Shown one piece after another: positions 46,978-57,178 of a stretch of DNA of 64,000 nt (positions are counted from its first letter, which is position 1; every line of letters starts with the position of its first letter). Location of the stretch: contig NZ_JAXAFK010000007.1 in NCBI RefSeq assembly GCF_033898505.1, forward strand, positions 124,001 to 188,000. Direction: 5' to 3'. The DNA is from Pectobacterium carotovorum (GTDB taxonomy: Bacteria > Pseudomonadota > Gammaproteobacteria > Enterobacterales > Enterobacteriaceae). The notes under the pieces are model-generated. The model had not been told where the DNA came from and did not search any database. It saw only the letters and a list, made by a program, of their open reading frames with translations. The translations under genes were made by a program, and so were the position numbers.

Positions 46978-48238
46978 ATCAACATCGAACCCGTGGGACA
47001 ACGCCGCGGCACAGCATCAGCCGGCCGACCAGAGCGCAGCACCTGAACAGGTCAATGGCGCACAGCAGAACGATCCGTGGGCGACCAGCACGCAGAACGC
47101 GCCAGCCGATTCTGCACCAGCCCAACACAGCGCGACGCCAGACAGCGCACCGCAGAGCGATCCCTGGTCTACTGGCGCGCCAGCACAAGATGCGCCCACT
47201 AACGGCAGCGATGCCTGGAGCAGCTCGCCAGCTCCCGATGGTTCCGCCGATGCGGCCCATCAGACGGCGCAATCCGGCAGTGACTGGTTAAACAGTGCGG
47301 CTCCCGCGACACCCGAGCATTTCAACCTGCTCGATCCGTTTAAGGACACGCTGATCCCGCTGGACAGCTGGGTTACCCACGGTATCGACTGGGTTGTGCT
47401 GCACTTCAGACCGGTTTTTCAGGGCGTTCGCGTCCCGGTCGATTTTATTCTGAGCGGCTTCCAGCAGTTTCTGCTGGGGATGCCGGCCCCCATTGCCATT
47501 CTGGTGTTTTCACTGCTTGCCTGGCAGATGTCCAGCCTCGGCATGGGTGTCGCCACCCTGCTGTCGCTGATCGCCATCGGCGCGATTGGTGCCTGGTCGC
47601 AGGCCATGATCACCTTAGCGCTGGTGCTGACGGCACTGTTCTTCTGCGTGCTCATCGGGCTCCCCATGGGGATCTGGCTGGCGCGTAGCGAACGGGCGGC
47701 GAAGTTCATCCGGCCGCTATTGGATGCCATGCAGACCACGCCTGCGTTTGTCTATCTGGTGCCTATCGTCATGCTGTTCGGTATCGGTAACGTGCCGGGC
47801 GTCGTGGTGACCATCATCTTTGCCCTGCCACCGATTATTCGCTTAACGATTCTGGGTATTCGTCAGGTACCGGCCGATTTGATTGAAGCCGCCGAGTCAT
47901 TCGGTGCCAGCCCGCGCCAGATGCTGTTTAAGGTTCAGCTCCCGCTGGCTATGCCGACCATCATGGCCGGGGTTAACCAAACGCTGATGCTGGCACTGTC
48001 GATGGTGGTTATCGCCTCGATGATCGCCGTGGGCGGTCTGGGTCAGATGGTGCTGCGCGGTATTGGCCGTCTGGATATGGGTTTAGCTGCCGTCGGCGGC
48101 GTCGGAATTGTTATTCTGGCGATTATTCTTGACCGTCTGACTCAATCATTGGGACGCGATCGCCGCAGCAAAGGCAACAAGAGCTGGTACGCCAGCGGCC
48201 CGATTGGCCTGCTGACCCGTCCTTTCATCAAGCAGTAA
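46970..48238 (+). CDS. proW: Glycine betaine/proline ABC permease ProW with expanded N-terminal tail
   Basis: 422 aa against 354 in E. coli; the excess lies in the cytoplasm-facing or periplasmic tail. Residues 1-105 are Ala/Ser/Gln/Pro-rich and repeat a [ND]PW/DAW/DW motif (NPWDN, NDPWAT, SDPWST, SDAWSS, SDWLN). The conserved part begins at [20 protein letters not shown]. The permease core has the EAA-type loop [26 protein letters not shown]. It partners ProV and ProX. Confidence 0.97.
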   Translation: MSKSTSNPWDNAAAQHQPADQSAAPEQVNGAQQNDPWATSTQNAPADSAPAQHSATPDSAPQSDPWSTGAPAQDAPTNGSDAWSSSPAPDGSADAAHQTAQSGSDWLNSAAPATPEHFNLLDPFKDTLIPLDSWVTHGIDWVVLHFRPVFQGVRVPVDFILSGFQQFLLGMPAPIAILVFSLLAWQMSSLGMGVATLLSLIAIGAIGAWSQAMITLALVLTALFFCVLIGLPMGIWLARSERAAKFIRPLLDAMQTTPAFVYLVPIVMLFGIGNVPGVVVTIIFALPPIIRLTILGIRQVPADLIEAAESFGASPRQMLFKVQLPLAMPTIMAGVNQTLMLALSMVVIASMIAVGGLGQMVLRGIGRLDMGLAAVGGVGIVILAIILDRLTQSLGRDRRSKGNKSWYASGPIGLLTRPFIKQ

Positions 48239-48246
48239 CGCTCGTC

Positions 48247-48276
48247 CCGCTTGTCTGGACGATATCAGACAAGCGG
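48247..48276 (+). promoter_or_regulatory. Hairpin between proW and proX
   Basis: A perfect 11-bp stem (CCGCTTGTCTG / CAGACAAGCGG) with an 8-base loop and no T-run. It could stabilise the upstream mRNA end or attenuate read-through. It is followed by two copies of CACTATTCRTTTTATYAG-like sequence (48282-48320). Confidence 0.55.
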
Positions 48277-48360
48277 CGACATTCACTATTCGTTTTATCA
48301 GCACTATTCATTTTATTAGCAACACTCGCGAATCAACGCACGATAAAAACAGAGGGAATC

Positions 48361-49368
48361 ATGATGCGTAACACCACACTTTGGGCCGCCGCCCTGACGA
48401 CCACACTGTTGAGTACGCAGGTTTACGCTGTAGACACCGCGCAACCTGGTAAAGGTATTTCCGTTATTCCGGTGCAGAGCACCATCTCCGAGGAAACGTT
48501 CCAGACGCTGCTGGTCAGCCGCGCGTTGGAAAAGCTGGGCTATGACGTGCAGCCTCCCCGTGAAGTGGACTACAACGTGGCCTACACCTCTATCGCCTCC
48601 GGCGATGCGACATTTATCGCCGTGAACTGGGATCCGCTACATGCCGACCAATATAAAGCCGCAGGCGGGGACGCAAAATTCTACCGTCAGGGTGAATATG
48701 TTTCCGGCGCCGCACAGGGTTACCTGATCGATAAGAAAACGGCTGAAAAATACAAAATCACCAATATTGCGCAGTTAAAAGATCCGAAAATCGCCAAGCT
48801 GTTTGACACCAACGGTGACGGCAAAGCCGACCTAACAGGCTGTACGCCGGGCTGGGGATGTGAAGCAGCCATCAATCACCACCTTCCCGCCTATGGCTTA
48901 ACCAACACGGTAGAGCATAACCAAGGTAACTATGCGGCGATGATCGCCGACACCATCACCCGTTATAAAGAAGGTAAGCCGATCCTGTACTACACCTGGA
49001 CGCCGTACTGGGTGAGTGATGTGCTGGTACCGGGGCGTGACGTAGTCTGGTTGCAGGTACCCTTCTCTTCTCAACCGGGAGAAATGAAGGATGTCAGCAC
49101 CAAACTGCCCAACGGGGCCGACTACGGCTTCCCGGTTAACAACATGAGAATTGCCGCGAATAAGGCATGGGCAGAGAAAAATCCGGCAGCGGCCAAGCTG
49201 TTCGCCATCATGAAACTACCGATTGCCGACGTGAATGCGCAGAACCTGCGTATGCATGAAGGCCAGGGTTCACAGCAGGATATCGAACGTCATGTTGATG
49301 GCTGGATCAAAGCCCACCAGCAGCTGTTTGACGGCTGGGTGAAAACCGCCGCTGACGCCGCGAAATAA
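48361..49368 (+). CDS. proX: Glycine betaine-binding periplasmic protein ProX
   Basis: 335 aa. Sec signal peptide ending near VYAVDT (residue 23). The mature OpuAC-type domain contains [33 protein letters not shown], two conserved Cys ([11 protein letters not shown]) and [21 protein letters not shown] with the Trp cage that holds quaternary ammonium. Delivers betaine to ProVW. Terminator follows directly. Confidence 0.97.
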   Translation: MMRNTTLWAAALTTTLLSTQVYAVDTAQPGKGISVIPVQSTISEETFQTLLVSRALEKLGYDVQPPREVDYNVAYTSIASGDATFIAVNWDPLHADQYKAAGGDAKFYRQGEYVSGAAQGYLIDKKTAEKYKITNIAQLKDPKIAKLFDTNGDGKADLTGCTPGWGCEAAINHHLPAYGLTNTVEHNQGNYAAMIADTITRYKEGKPILYYTWTPYWVSDVLVPGRDVVWLQVPFSSQPGEMKDVSTKLPNGADYGFPVNNMRIAANKAWAEKNPAAAKLFAIMKLPIADVNAQNLRMHEGQGSQQDIERHVDGWIKAHQQLFDGWVKTAADAAK

Positions 49369-49381
49369 CCACCTGTAGATC

Positions 49382-49412
49382 AGCGCCCTTTCTAACGAAA
49401 GGGCGCTTTTTA
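49382..49412 (+). terminator. Rho-independent terminator of proVWX
   Basis: The stem AGCGCCCTTTC / GAAAGGGCGCT with loop TAAC is followed by TTTTA, 14 bases after the proX stop. Confidence 0.9.
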
Positions 49413-49427
49413 TTGAAGCTCCAGCAA

Positions 49428-50588
49428 TTACGGCAGGTTAACGATTTCGACCCAATTCGCGCCTTTTCCGGTCGGATATTGCCCAACTCGCACTAAGTCT
49501 CCGTTGTCCTGATTGATACGGTACACCGACAGCGACGTCGATTTCTCACCGCTGGCAATCAGGAATTTCCCGCTTGGATCGATCTGAATACCGCGCGGCT
49601 GGGTTTCCGTCGGGTAGCGCGTAATGTATTTCAACTGACCGGTTTTCGGTTCTACCCGCAGCAGCGTAATCGTGCTTTTGGTACGTTCCGATACGTACAA
49701 GAATTTTCCATTTGGCGTCAGACGTAAATCGGCGCTCCATATCTGCGGTCGGTTGTCGGTGCTATTTTTATCCGGTGTCATCGTCCCCGCCCGCATTCCT
49801 GCATCGGCCGGAACGGTGTCCGTGTAATCCAGTAGTGTAAGCTGCCCCGTCTTTTCATTCAGCGCCAGACGCGCGACCTTGCCAGACAGTTCATTGCTCA
49901 CATAGAGCGTTTTATTATCTGGCGATAACACCAGATGACGCGGCCCGTTCCCTTCAGGCAATTTAATTTCCGCCGGTTCATTCGGCGTCAACGTGCCTGT
50001 TTTCGCATCAAATCGGAACTGTACAATTTGATCGCTGCCCAGATTGCTGGCAAAGACGAACTTATTTTGGCGGTCGGCAATAATACTGTGTGCTTTCTCC
50101 CCTGTCGGCACCACCGTGACCGCGCTCGCGTTAACCTTGCCATCTTTATCAATGCCGTTAACCGCAACTTTATTACCGCCGTACGAGGCGCTGAACAACC
50201 ACTTACCCGTGAAATCCGTCGAGAGGTAAGCCATGCTGTCCGGCAGTTCCGCTTTGCCTAACGGGCTGAGCGCACCGCTTTTAGGATTGATTTTATAACT
50301 CACCGCCGAGTAAGGAATACCGCGCGTGGCCGCATAGAGGAACGATTTATCCGGGCTAACGGCCATCGGCATCACTTTCGGCCCTGCGGCCACTTTCCCG
50401 ATAGCGGTCAATTCGCCGCTTTGCGTATTGAGCGTATAGGCGTCGATTGCGCCGTCAGTGGCCGCAGAGACGTAGACGGCCGTTACCGCCTGTGCCCCCA
50501 TCGACCACAGCGCTGCGGCTGGAAAAAGTGCACATCCCATTAATACCGCAACGCTTTTTTTCTTAAACACCCGATAATGTTTAAACAT
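49428..50588 (-). CDS. Exported lactonase-family beta-propeller protein
   Basis: 386 aa. Signal peptide (VLMGCALFPAAALWSMGAQA, cleavage near residue 34) then a seven-bladed 6-phosphogluconolactonase-like propeller with repeats such as DKSFLYAATRG, GNGPRHLVLSPDNKTLYVSNELSG, PNGKFLYVSERTKST and QPRGIQIDPSGKFLIASGE. Cytosolic Pgl has no signal, so this is a periplasmic relative; hydrolysis of a sugar lactone is possible but unproven. AGGGGACAGT precedes the ATG. Confidence 0.85.
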   Translation of the reverse strand: MFKHYRVFKKKSVAVLMGCALFPAAALWSMGAQAVTAVYVSAATDGAIDAYTLNTQSGELTAIGKVAAGPKVMPMAVSPDKSFLYAATRGIPYSAVSYKINPKSGALSPLGKAELPDSMAYLSTDFTGKWLFSASYGGNKVAVNGIDKDGKVNASAVTVVPTGEKAHSIIADRQNKFVFASNLGSDQIVQFRFDAKTGTLTPNEPAEIKLPEGNGPRHLVLSPDNKTLYVSNELSGKVARLALNEKTGQLTLLDYTDTVPADAGMRAGTMTPDKNSTDNRPQIWSADLRLTPNGKFLYVSERTKSTITLLRVEPKTGQLKYITRYPTETQPRGIQIDPSGKFLIASGEKSTSLSVYRINQDNGDLVRVGQYPTGKGANWVEIVNLP

Positions 50589-50748
50589 ACTGTCCCCTGT
50601 CGATAGTCGTATAACGTTGGCGATAAGCTAAATCAATCTCAGAAAAAACAAAACATTCCCGTCATACATGTAAAGATATTCTGGTATCTGATTAGGCTCT
50701 GCCGGATACTATAGCTTCTGCTTTTAACATCATATTAACGTTCACACT

Positions 50749-51969
50749 ATGTCTCTTCAGCAACAATCTGTATCACCCCAGCCGCAACCGGGGCTCAGCC
50801 TGTCTTTGACCCTGATTATGTCTATCGCGACCGGCCTCGCCGTCGCCAGTAACTATTATGCCCAGCCGCTGTTGGAAACCATTGCCAGAGTGTTTGAGCT
50901 TTCCGTCAATCAGGCGGGGTTCATTGTCACCGCCGCACAGCTGGGTTATGCCGTCGGCCTGCTGTTTTTGGTTCCGCTGGGAGACATGTTTGAACGCCGG
51001 ACGCTGATCGTCGGCATGACGTTACTCGCCGCGGGCGGGATGCTGCTCACCGCCTCCGCGCCTACGCTCTGGCTCATGATTGCCGGTACGGCGTTAACCG
51101 GGCTGTTCTCCGTTGTCGCCCAGTTGCTGGTGCCTCTTGCCGCGACGCTGGCGACGCCGGAAACCCGTGGTAAAGTTGTCGGCACGATTATGAGTGGCCT
51201 GCTGCTGGGGATTCTGCTGGCGCGTACCGTCGCGGGTGCGCTTGCTTCGCTCGGCGACTGGCGTACCGTGTACTGGGTTGCCAGCACGCTGATGGTCATC
51301 ATGGCGCTGATTCTGTGGCGGGCGTTGCCGCGCATTCCTCAGCAAAGCACGCTGAACTACCCGCAGTTGCTGACCTCAATCTTCCGCCTGTTCTCCACCA
51401 CCCCACTGCTGCGCACGCGCGCCATCCTGGGCTGCCTATCCTTTGCCAATTTCAGCATTCTGTGGACGTCGATGGCATTCCTGCTCGCCTCGCCGCCATA
51501 CAGTTATTCCGAAGGCGTTATCGGCCTGTTCGGGCTGGTTGGCGCGGCGGGAGCCTTAGCGGCCTCGCGCGCCGGACGTCTGGTCGATCAGGGCAAAGCC
51601 AAGCCAACCACCAGCGTGGGGATTATCCTGCTTTTACTCTCATGGGGCTGTATCGCGCTCGGCATTCATTCCATCACGGCGCTGCTCATTGGTATCATCG
51701 TGCTGGATCTGGCGGTTCAGGGCGTGCACGTAACCAACCAAAGCGTAATCTACCGAATGATGCCCGAAGCACGTAATCGCCTGACAGCTGGCTATATGAC
51801 CAGCTACTTCATTGGTGGCGCATTGGGCTCACTTCTCTCAGCCTCGGCTTACCAGCAATGGGGCTGGCTGGGCGTCTGTGCCGCAGGCGCGATTATCAGC
51901 CTGTTGAACCTGCTGGTGTGGTGGCGAAGCCATCATCACGAGACGCAGGAAGCCATGGCGGCGCTGTAG
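50749..51969 (+). CDS. ygaY: MFS exporter (YgaY-like)
   Basis: 406 aa, 12 predicted helices. The loop 2-3 MFS motif is GDMFERRTLIVG and motif C-like GIxxGR is replaced by LLGILLARTVAGAL. It resembles drug/sugar exporters. In E. coli K-12 ygaY is a pseudogene at this place between proX and ygaZ; here the frame is intact. Substrate unknown. Confidence 0.8.
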   Translation: MSLQQQSVSPQPQPGLSLSLTLIMSIATGLAVASNYYAQPLLETIARVFELSVNQAGFIVTAAQLGYAVGLLFLVPLGDMFERRTLIVGMTLLAAGGMLLTASAPTLWLMIAGTALTGLFSVVAQLLVPLAATLATPETRGKVVGTIMSGLLLGILLARTVAGALASLGDWRTVYWVASTLMVIMALILWRALPRIPQQSTLNYPQLLTSIFRLFSTTPLLRTRAILGCLSFANFSILWTSMAFLLASPPYSYSEGVIGLFGLVGAAGALAASRAGRLVDQGKAKPTTSVGIILLLLSWGCIALGIHSITALLIGIIVLDLAVQGVHVTNQSVIYRMMPEARNRLTAGYMTSYFIGGALGSLLSASAYQQWGWLGVCAAGAIISLLNLLVWWRSHHHETQEAMAAL

Positions 51970-52152
51970 CCTTTTCGTTTGTCACTCTCCCGGTCGAGAC
52001 CCTCTTATTCAAGACGGTTTCCTCCGGGAAAGTTACGCCCGAGACCATTGCATCAAAAATCATCACGTCCGTTTCGCAATAGCGTGAAATTCCGGTAACG
52101 CTTTGCTAGTGTTATCGATTAATTTCCTTTAAGTACAAAAAATATCAGGCCA

Positions 52153-52893
52153 GTGAAGACATTAACCACCCCCGCATCATCGGTACCGACAAAATCTGCG
52201 TCTTTTCGCGAAGGCGTCTTTGACAGTCTGCCGATAGTTATCGGCTACATGCCTGTGGCATTCGCGTTTGGCATGAACGCCGTCAAGTTAGGATTTACGC
52301 CGCTGGAAGGCATTTTTCTCTCCTGCATCATTTACGCTGGCGCCAGCCAGTTCGTCATCACCGCTCTGCTCAGCGCAGGCATGTCCATCTGGGTGGCAGC
52401 CTTGACCGTCATGGCGATGGATGTCCGCCATGTGCTGTATGGACCCGCGTTACGGCACCGCATTGCACAACGGCTGCCCACCCGGAAAACGGCGCTCTGG
52501 GCGTTCGGTCTGACGGATGAAGTCTTTGCCGCCGCCGCGACCCGGCTGGCGAAAGATAACCGACGCTGGTCAGAAAACTGGATGATGGGCGTATCACTGC
52601 TCGCCTGGCTCTCATGGGTGCTCGGCACGGTGATCGGCGCCGTATTCGGCAACGGCCCATTGGATGACTACCCAGCCGTCGAATCCGCGCTGTCTTTCAT
52701 GCTACCCGCGCTTTTCCTGAGCTTTTTACTCGCCTCTTTCAAGCGCAAACAAAGTCTGGTCGTCGCCTGCGCGCTAGGCGGCGCGCTGCTGGGATTACTG
52801 CTTTCCTCCATTCCAGCCGCAATACTGCTCGGCATTCTCAGCGGCTGTCTGGCTTCGCTGGTTAACCCCGCCACGTCACAGGTGAACACATGA
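52153..52893 (+). CDS. ygaZ: Branched-chain amino-acid exporter large subunit YgaZ
   Basis: 246 aa AzlC family, about six or more helices; GTG start preceded by a weak AGG. Conserved: FGMNAVKLGFTPLEGIFLSCIIYAGASQFV and WVAALTVMAMDVRHVLYGPALR. E. coli YgaZH exports L-valine and possibly other amino acids. It overlaps ygaH by 4 bases. Confidence 0.93.
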   Translation: MKTLTTPASSVPTKSASFREGVFDSLPIVIGYMPVAFAFGMNAVKLGFTPLEGIFLSCIIYAGASQFVITALLSAGMSIWVAALTVMAMDVRHVLYGPALRHRIAQRLPTRKTALWAFGLTDEVFAAAATRLAKDNRRWSENWMMGVSLLAWLSWVLGTVIGAVFGNGPLDDYPAVESALSFMLPALFLSFLLASFKRKQSLVVACALGGALLGLLLSSIPAAILLGILSGCLASLVNPATSQVNT

Positions 52894-53219
52894 GTACGGA
52901 AGTCATTCTTATCGGACTGATTGTGGGGTTGGTGAACTACCTCTTCCGTTATCTGCCTCTCCGGCTGAGTGCCTCGCGTGCTTCCGGCTCGCTGCAGCGC
53001 GGTAAAAAAGCACTGGTACTGGACAGCATCGGCATTGCCTCTATCTGTGCGCTGCTGATCGTTTCCAGCGTACCGGATATTCTCGCGCATCACGAAAAAC
53101 TGCTGCCAACGCTGGTAGGCTTTATGACGCTGACGGCCTGTTTTTATAAAACCCGCAGTATCGTCTTATCGACATTACTGGGAGCGCTGTGCTACGGAAT
53201 TGCTTTTAAGCTGCTTTGA
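52890..53219 (+). CDS. ygaH: Branched-chain amino-acid exporter small subunit YgaH
   Basis: 109 aa AzlD family, about four helices (LIGLIVGLVNYLFRYLPLRL, IASICALLIVSSVPDIL, LVGFMTLTACFYKT, LLGALCYGIAF). Works with YgaZ in export. Overlapping start indicates coupled translation. Confidence 0.93.
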   Translation: MSTEVILIGLIVGLVNYLFRYLPLRLSASRASGSLQRGKKALVLDSIGIASICALLIVSSVPDILAHHEKLLPTLVGFMTLTACFYKTRSIVLSTLLGALCYGIAFKLL

Positions 53220-53357
53220 ATCCGCAGTCTGGATTATCAAATAACATTTTGATTTAAATAAAGTAAACGGTGAATTATTTCCACGTAACGCGATTCTCCG
53301 CTTACTTTCTGTCACAGAAATAAGCACAATTTCCCACCTGAATGGCGTTTACCCAGT

Positions 53358-53375
53358 TAGTAACATTAGTTACTA
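53358..53375. promoter_or_regulatory. Candidate MprA operator
   Basis: The inverted repeat TAGTAAC-ATTA-GTTACTA is 33 bases before mprA. It resembles the TTAGTTA-type imperfect palindromes bound by MprA/EmrR, which autoregulates mprA-emrAB in E. coli. Confidence 0.55.
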
Positions 53376-53408
53376 TGCATACCGTGATTAATGAGGTTTA
53401 TATAAAAA

Positions 53409-53924
53409 ATGGACAGTTCATTCACTCCTATAGAACAAATGCTCGACCTGCGTGCTTCACGTAAACCCGGATTTCCACGTCAGGAAGTTTTGCTACTACG
53501 TCTATTCATGCACGTTCAGGGCAAAATTCTGGAACACAGAAACAGAATGCTGAAAGATCAGGGAATCAACGAAACCCTCTTTATGGCGTTGCTGACGCTG
53601 GAATCTCAGGAATCTTACAGTATTCAACCTTCCGAGCTCAGCGCTGCCCTGGGATCTTCACGTACGAATGCAACGCGCATCGCTGACGATCTGGAGAAAA
53701 GAGGCTGGATAGAGCGACGTGAAAGCAACAGCGATAGACGCTGCCTGCACCTGCACCTGACGGAAGAAGGGAAAGCGTTTCTCGGTCAACTGATTCCACC
53801 ACAGCACAGCAGCCTGCATGTGCTTTGTTCATCACTTGAATCCGGCGAGCAAAAGCAGCTCGAAACCCTGATGAGAAAACTTCTGGTTCGGCTGGATGAA
53901 ATGGACGAACTCGATAACCTATAA
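53409..53924 (+). CDS. mprA: MarR-family repressor MprA (EmrR)
   Basis: 171 aa. Winged helix: [60 protein letters not shown] and the wing [14 protein letters not shown]. It represses the EmrAB efflux genes and is released by uncouplers such as CCCP and by hydrophobic acids. Lies upstream of emrA with an unusually wide 313-bp gap. Confidence 0.96.
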   Translation: MDSSFTPIEQMLDLRASRKPGFPRQEVLLLRLFMHVQGKILEHRNRMLKDQGINETLFMALLTLESQESYSIQPSELSAALGSSRTNATRIADDLEKRGWIERRESNSDRRCLHLHLTEEGKAFLGQLIPPQHSSLHVLCSSLESGEQKQLETLMRKLLVRLDEMDELDNL

Positions 53925-54237
53925 CATCGATAGCCAATAGCGTCGACAGTCAATAGCAACAGAAAAACAACAACAAAGCATCATAGTCGGCACCTTTTTC
54001 ACCCGGAATGACCCGATGCATACGTATCGGGCAGGTGGGTTTTGCTGCGAAAAATAGGCATGACCAGCCCGCAGTCGCAACGTGCGACTTGGCAAAACGG
54101 CAATCTCACGCTCCGGGCGCAGCGATCTGAAAGATCCCCCCGAGCAGCACAGCAAGATGAATTCATTGCGACTATCGCCAGGCTGCACAGTCTGGTGCGA
54201 TAGCCGATACAAAGAGAATAAAAAGAGAGAGAACAGC
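53925..54237. other. 313-bp mprA-emrA spacer
   Basis: No gene. E. coli has a shorter gap here. A hairpin at 54172-54203 (CTATCGC-CAG / CTG-GT-GCGATAG, 10-base loop) stands about 35 bases before emrA and could attenuate read-through or hold a separate promoter region. Confidence 0.5.
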
Positions 54238-55413
54238 ATGAGTGAAAGTGTGGAAAATCAGGTGCCGAAAACGCCACAAAGAAACAAAAAACAGCAACGT
54301 AAGCGAGTGCTATCGCTGATGACATTTATTTTCGTCGTGCTGGGCTGCGCCTGGCTGGTTTACTGGTTCCTGGTACTCAGACACCACCAAAGCACCGACG
54401 ATGCCTACGTCGCAGGTAATCAGATTCAGATCATGGCGCAGGTCAGCGGCAGCGTCACCCATGTTAACGTCGACAATACCGATTTTGTTAAGCAGGGACA
54501 GGTACTGGTGGAGCTTGATCCTACCGATGCTCAGCAGGCGTTTGAACGCGCAAAAACCGGGCTGGCCAACAGCGTGCGCCAAACGCATCAGTTGATTATT
54601 AACAGCAAGCAGTACCAGGCCAATATTGAACTGCGCCAAACCGAGTTGAACAAGGCGCAAAGCGACTTGAGCCGCCGGGAAGCGCTGGGCAGCGCCAACG
54701 CCATCGGGCGTGAAGAAGTGCAGCATGCTCGTGATGCCGTCGCGACCGCCAAAGCCGCGCTGGAAGTCGCCAGACAGCAATATCAGGCGAATCAGGCAAT
54801 GATTCTGGATACCCCGCTTGAGAAGCAGCCTGCCATACAGCAAGCCTCGGTAGAAATGCGCGATGCCTGGCTGGCGTTACAGCGTACCAAAATCGTCAGC
54901 CCGATCGACGGTTATGTCTCACGCCGCAGCGTGCAGATTGGCGCGCGTATCTCTTCGACGTCAGCGCTGATGGCCGTCGTTCCTGCCAATCACCTGTGGA
55001 TCGATGCTAACTTCAAAGAGACACAGCTAGCCAATATGCGTATCGGCCAACCGGCTACCGTGATCGCAGACATCTACGGTGACGATGTGGTGTATCAGGG
55101 AAAAGTGGTCGGTCTCGATATGGGAACCGGTAGCGCGTTCTCGCTGCTGCCCGCCCAGAACGCAACCGGCAACTGGATTAAGGTCGTTCAGCGCCTGCCC
55201 GTCCGTATTGAACTCGATCCACAGCAGGTCGCCGAACATCCGTTGCGTATCGGCCTGTCCGCGCTGGTTAATGTCGATACCGCCAATACAGAAGGCAGCG
55301 CGTTAGCAGAAACCTCACGAACCACGCCAGCCTACCAAAGCGATGCGCTGACGCTGGATCTCACCCCTGTTAACCAGGACATCAGCGCCATTATTCAGGC
55401 GAACGCCGGTTAA
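54238..55413 (+). CDS. emrA: Multidrug efflux membrane-fusion protein EmrA
   Basis: 391 aa from MSESVENQVPKTPQ; an in-frame start far upstream is not supported. One N-terminal helix (VLSLMTFIFVVLGCAWLVYWFLVL), then lipoyl/coiled-coil/beta-barrel parts: STDDAYVAGNQIQIMAQVSG, a coiled coil at residues about 100-190, and PIDGYVSRRSVQIGARISS. It links EmrB to an outer-membrane TolC channel. AGAGAGAG precedes the ATG. Confidence 0.96.
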   Translation: MSESVENQVPKTPQRNKKQQRKRVLSLMTFIFVVLGCAWLVYWFLVLRHHQSTDDAYVAGNQIQIMAQVSGSVTHVNVDNTDFVKQGQVLVELDPTDAQQAFERAKTGLANSVRQTHQLIINSKQYQANIELRQTELNKAQSDLSRREALGSANAIGREEVQHARDAVATAKAALEVARQQYQANQAMILDTPLEKQPAIQQASVEMRDAWLALQRTKIVSPIDGYVSRRSVQIGARISSTSALMAVVPANHLWIDANFKETQLANMRIGQPATVIADIYGDDVVYQGKVVGLDMGTGSAFSLLPAQNATGNWIKVVQRLPVRIELDPQQVAEHPLRIGLSALVNVDTANTEGSALAETSRTTPAYQSDALTLDLTPVNQDISAIIQANAG

Positions 55414-55430
55414 TCGGGCAGGAGAGAAAC

Positions 55431-56966
55431 GTGCAGAGAGAACCGCTTAAAGGTGCCAGTCTGGCCTGGATGACCGTTGCTCTGTCGCTGGCAACGTTTA
55501 TGCAGGTGCTGGATTCCACCATCGCCAACGTCGCTATTCCGACCATCGCCGGTAATCTGGGTGCGTCCAACTCGCAGGGAACATGGGTCATCACCTCGTT
55601 CGGGGTCGCTAACGCCATCTCCATCCCTATCACCGGCTGGCTGGCCAAACGGTTTGGTGAAGTCCGCCTGTTCCTGTGGTCAACGGCGCTCTTCGCCCTG
55701 ACGTCCTGGCTGTGTGGTGTATCCACCAGCCTGGAAATGCTGATTTTCGCCCGCGTGTTGCAGGGGATTGTTGCAGGGCCGCTGATCCCGCTGTCACAGA
55801 GTCTGTTGCTCAGCAACTATCCCCCCGCGAAACGCAGCATCGCCCTGGCGCTGTGGTCAATGACCGTGGTCGTCGCACCGATCTGTGGCCCGATTCTGGG
55901 CGGCTGGATTAGCGACAACTATCACTGGGGCTGGATATTCTTCATCAACGTTCCGCTGGGCATCGCCGTGGTATTTATTGCCATGCAAACACTGCGCGGG
56001 CGAGAAACCAAAACCGAGATCAAGCCCATTGATACTATCGGGCTGGCACTGTTGATCGTCGGCATCGGTAGCCTGCAGATGATGCTTGACCGCGGGAAAG
56101 AGCTGGACTGGTTTAACTCGACGGAAATCATCACCCTGACCGTAGTGGCCGTGGTCGCGATAGCGTTCCTGATTGTCTGGGAACTGACGGATGACCACCC
56201 GGTGGTAGATTTGTCGCTGTTTAAGTCGCGTAACTTCACCATTGGCTGTCTGTGTATCAGTCTCGCCTACATGTTCTACTTTGGGGCGATCGTACTCTTG
56301 CCGCAGCTGTTGCAGGAGGTGTATGGCTATACCGCCACCTGGGCCGGGTTGGCGTCCGCACCCGTTGGGCTGATGCCGGTGGTGCTGTCGCCGATTATCG
56401 GTCGCTTCGCACCGCGTCTGGACATGCGCAAGCTGGTGACGTTCAGCTTTATTATGTATGCCGTCTGTTTCTATTGGCGTGCGTACACCTTCGAGCCGGG
56501 CATGGATTTCGGCGCATCGGCCTGGCCGCAGTTCGTTCAGGGGTTTGCCGTCGCCTGCTTCTTCATGCCGCTGACGACCATAACGCTGTCTGGGCTTCCG
56601 CCGGAGCGGCTGGCGGCAGCATCGAGCCTGTCGAACTTTGCCCGCACGCTGGCGGGATCGATCGGGACGTCGATTACCACCACGCTCTGGACACAGCGTG
56701 AGTCGCTGCACCATGCGCACCTGACGGAATCTATCACGCCGTATAATCCGATTGCGCAGGAAACGTACCAGCAGCTTCAGGCGATGGGAATGAACCAAAC
56801 GCAGGCCTCGGCCTACATCGCAGAGCAGATTACCGCGCAGGGACTGATTATCTCCGCCAACGAGATCTTCTGGGCCGCTGCCGGCGTATTCCTGGTGCTG
56901 CTGGTACTGGTCTGGTTCGCTAAACCGCCCTTTACTACCGGCGGCGGAGGCGGTGGCGCGCACTAG
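55431..56966 (+). CDS. emrB: Multidrug efflux MFS pump EmrB (DHA2 family)
   Basis: 511 aa, GTG start with AGGAG. 14 predicted helices; motif ATFMQVLDSTIANVAIPTIAG, GWLAKRFGEVRLF, LLLSNYPPAKRSIALALWSMTVVVAPICGPILGG (motif C). The Gly-rich end (GGGGGGAH) is shared with E. coli EmrB. Exports uncouplers, nalidixic acid and similar hydrophobic compounds with EmrA and TolC. Confidence 0.97.
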   Translation: MQREPLKGASLAWMTVALSLATFMQVLDSTIANVAIPTIAGNLGASNSQGTWVITSFGVANAISIPITGWLAKRFGEVRLFLWSTALFALTSWLCGVSTSLEMLIFARVLQGIVAGPLIPLSQSLLLSNYPPAKRSIALALWSMTVVVAPICGPILGGWISDNYHWGWIFFINVPLGIAVVFIAMQTLRGRETKTEIKPIDTIGLALLIVGIGSLQMMLDRGKELDWFNSTEIITLTVVAVVAIAFLIVWELTDDHPVVDLSLFKSRNFTIGCLCISLAYMFYFGAIVLLPQLLQEVYGYTATWAGLASAPVGLMPVVLSPIIGRFAPRLDMRKLVTFSFIMYAVCFYWRAYTFEPGMDFGASAWPQFVQGFAVACFFMPLTTITLSGLPPERLAAASSLSNFARTLAGSIGTSITTTLWTQRESLHHAHLTESITPYNPIAQETYQQLQAMGMNQTQASAYIAEQITAQGLIISANEIFWAAAGVFLVLLVLVWFAKPPFTTGGGGGGAH

Positions 56967-56985
56967 TTCGTTACACGCTGTTTTT

Positions 56986-57014
56986 CCCCTTCGGCCAACA
57001 GCGGGCCGAAGGGG
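56986..57014 (+). terminator. Terminator of emrAB
   Basis: The stem CCCCTTCGGCC / GGCCGAAGGGG with a 7-base loop lies 19 bases after the emrB stop; a later TTCTTTT gives a weak U-tract. Confidence 0.75.
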
Positions 57015-57178
57015 AACCCTTCTTTTACTCTTCCCATCTTTCCCTGATTAATCAGACGCCTCCCGCCACTCTCCTGATAGCACAGTAGCGAATAACGATT
57101 TACAGATTCGGGATAAACATATTTTCACATTCCGATTACAATGCGCCTCTTTTTATTCGGGGATTGAGTGATTCTTCT

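Noticed and set aside
54082..54237. 52-residue N-terminal extension of emrA
   Set aside because: The extension lies over the structured spacer and does not exist in EmrA proteins; ATG 54238 fits the family.
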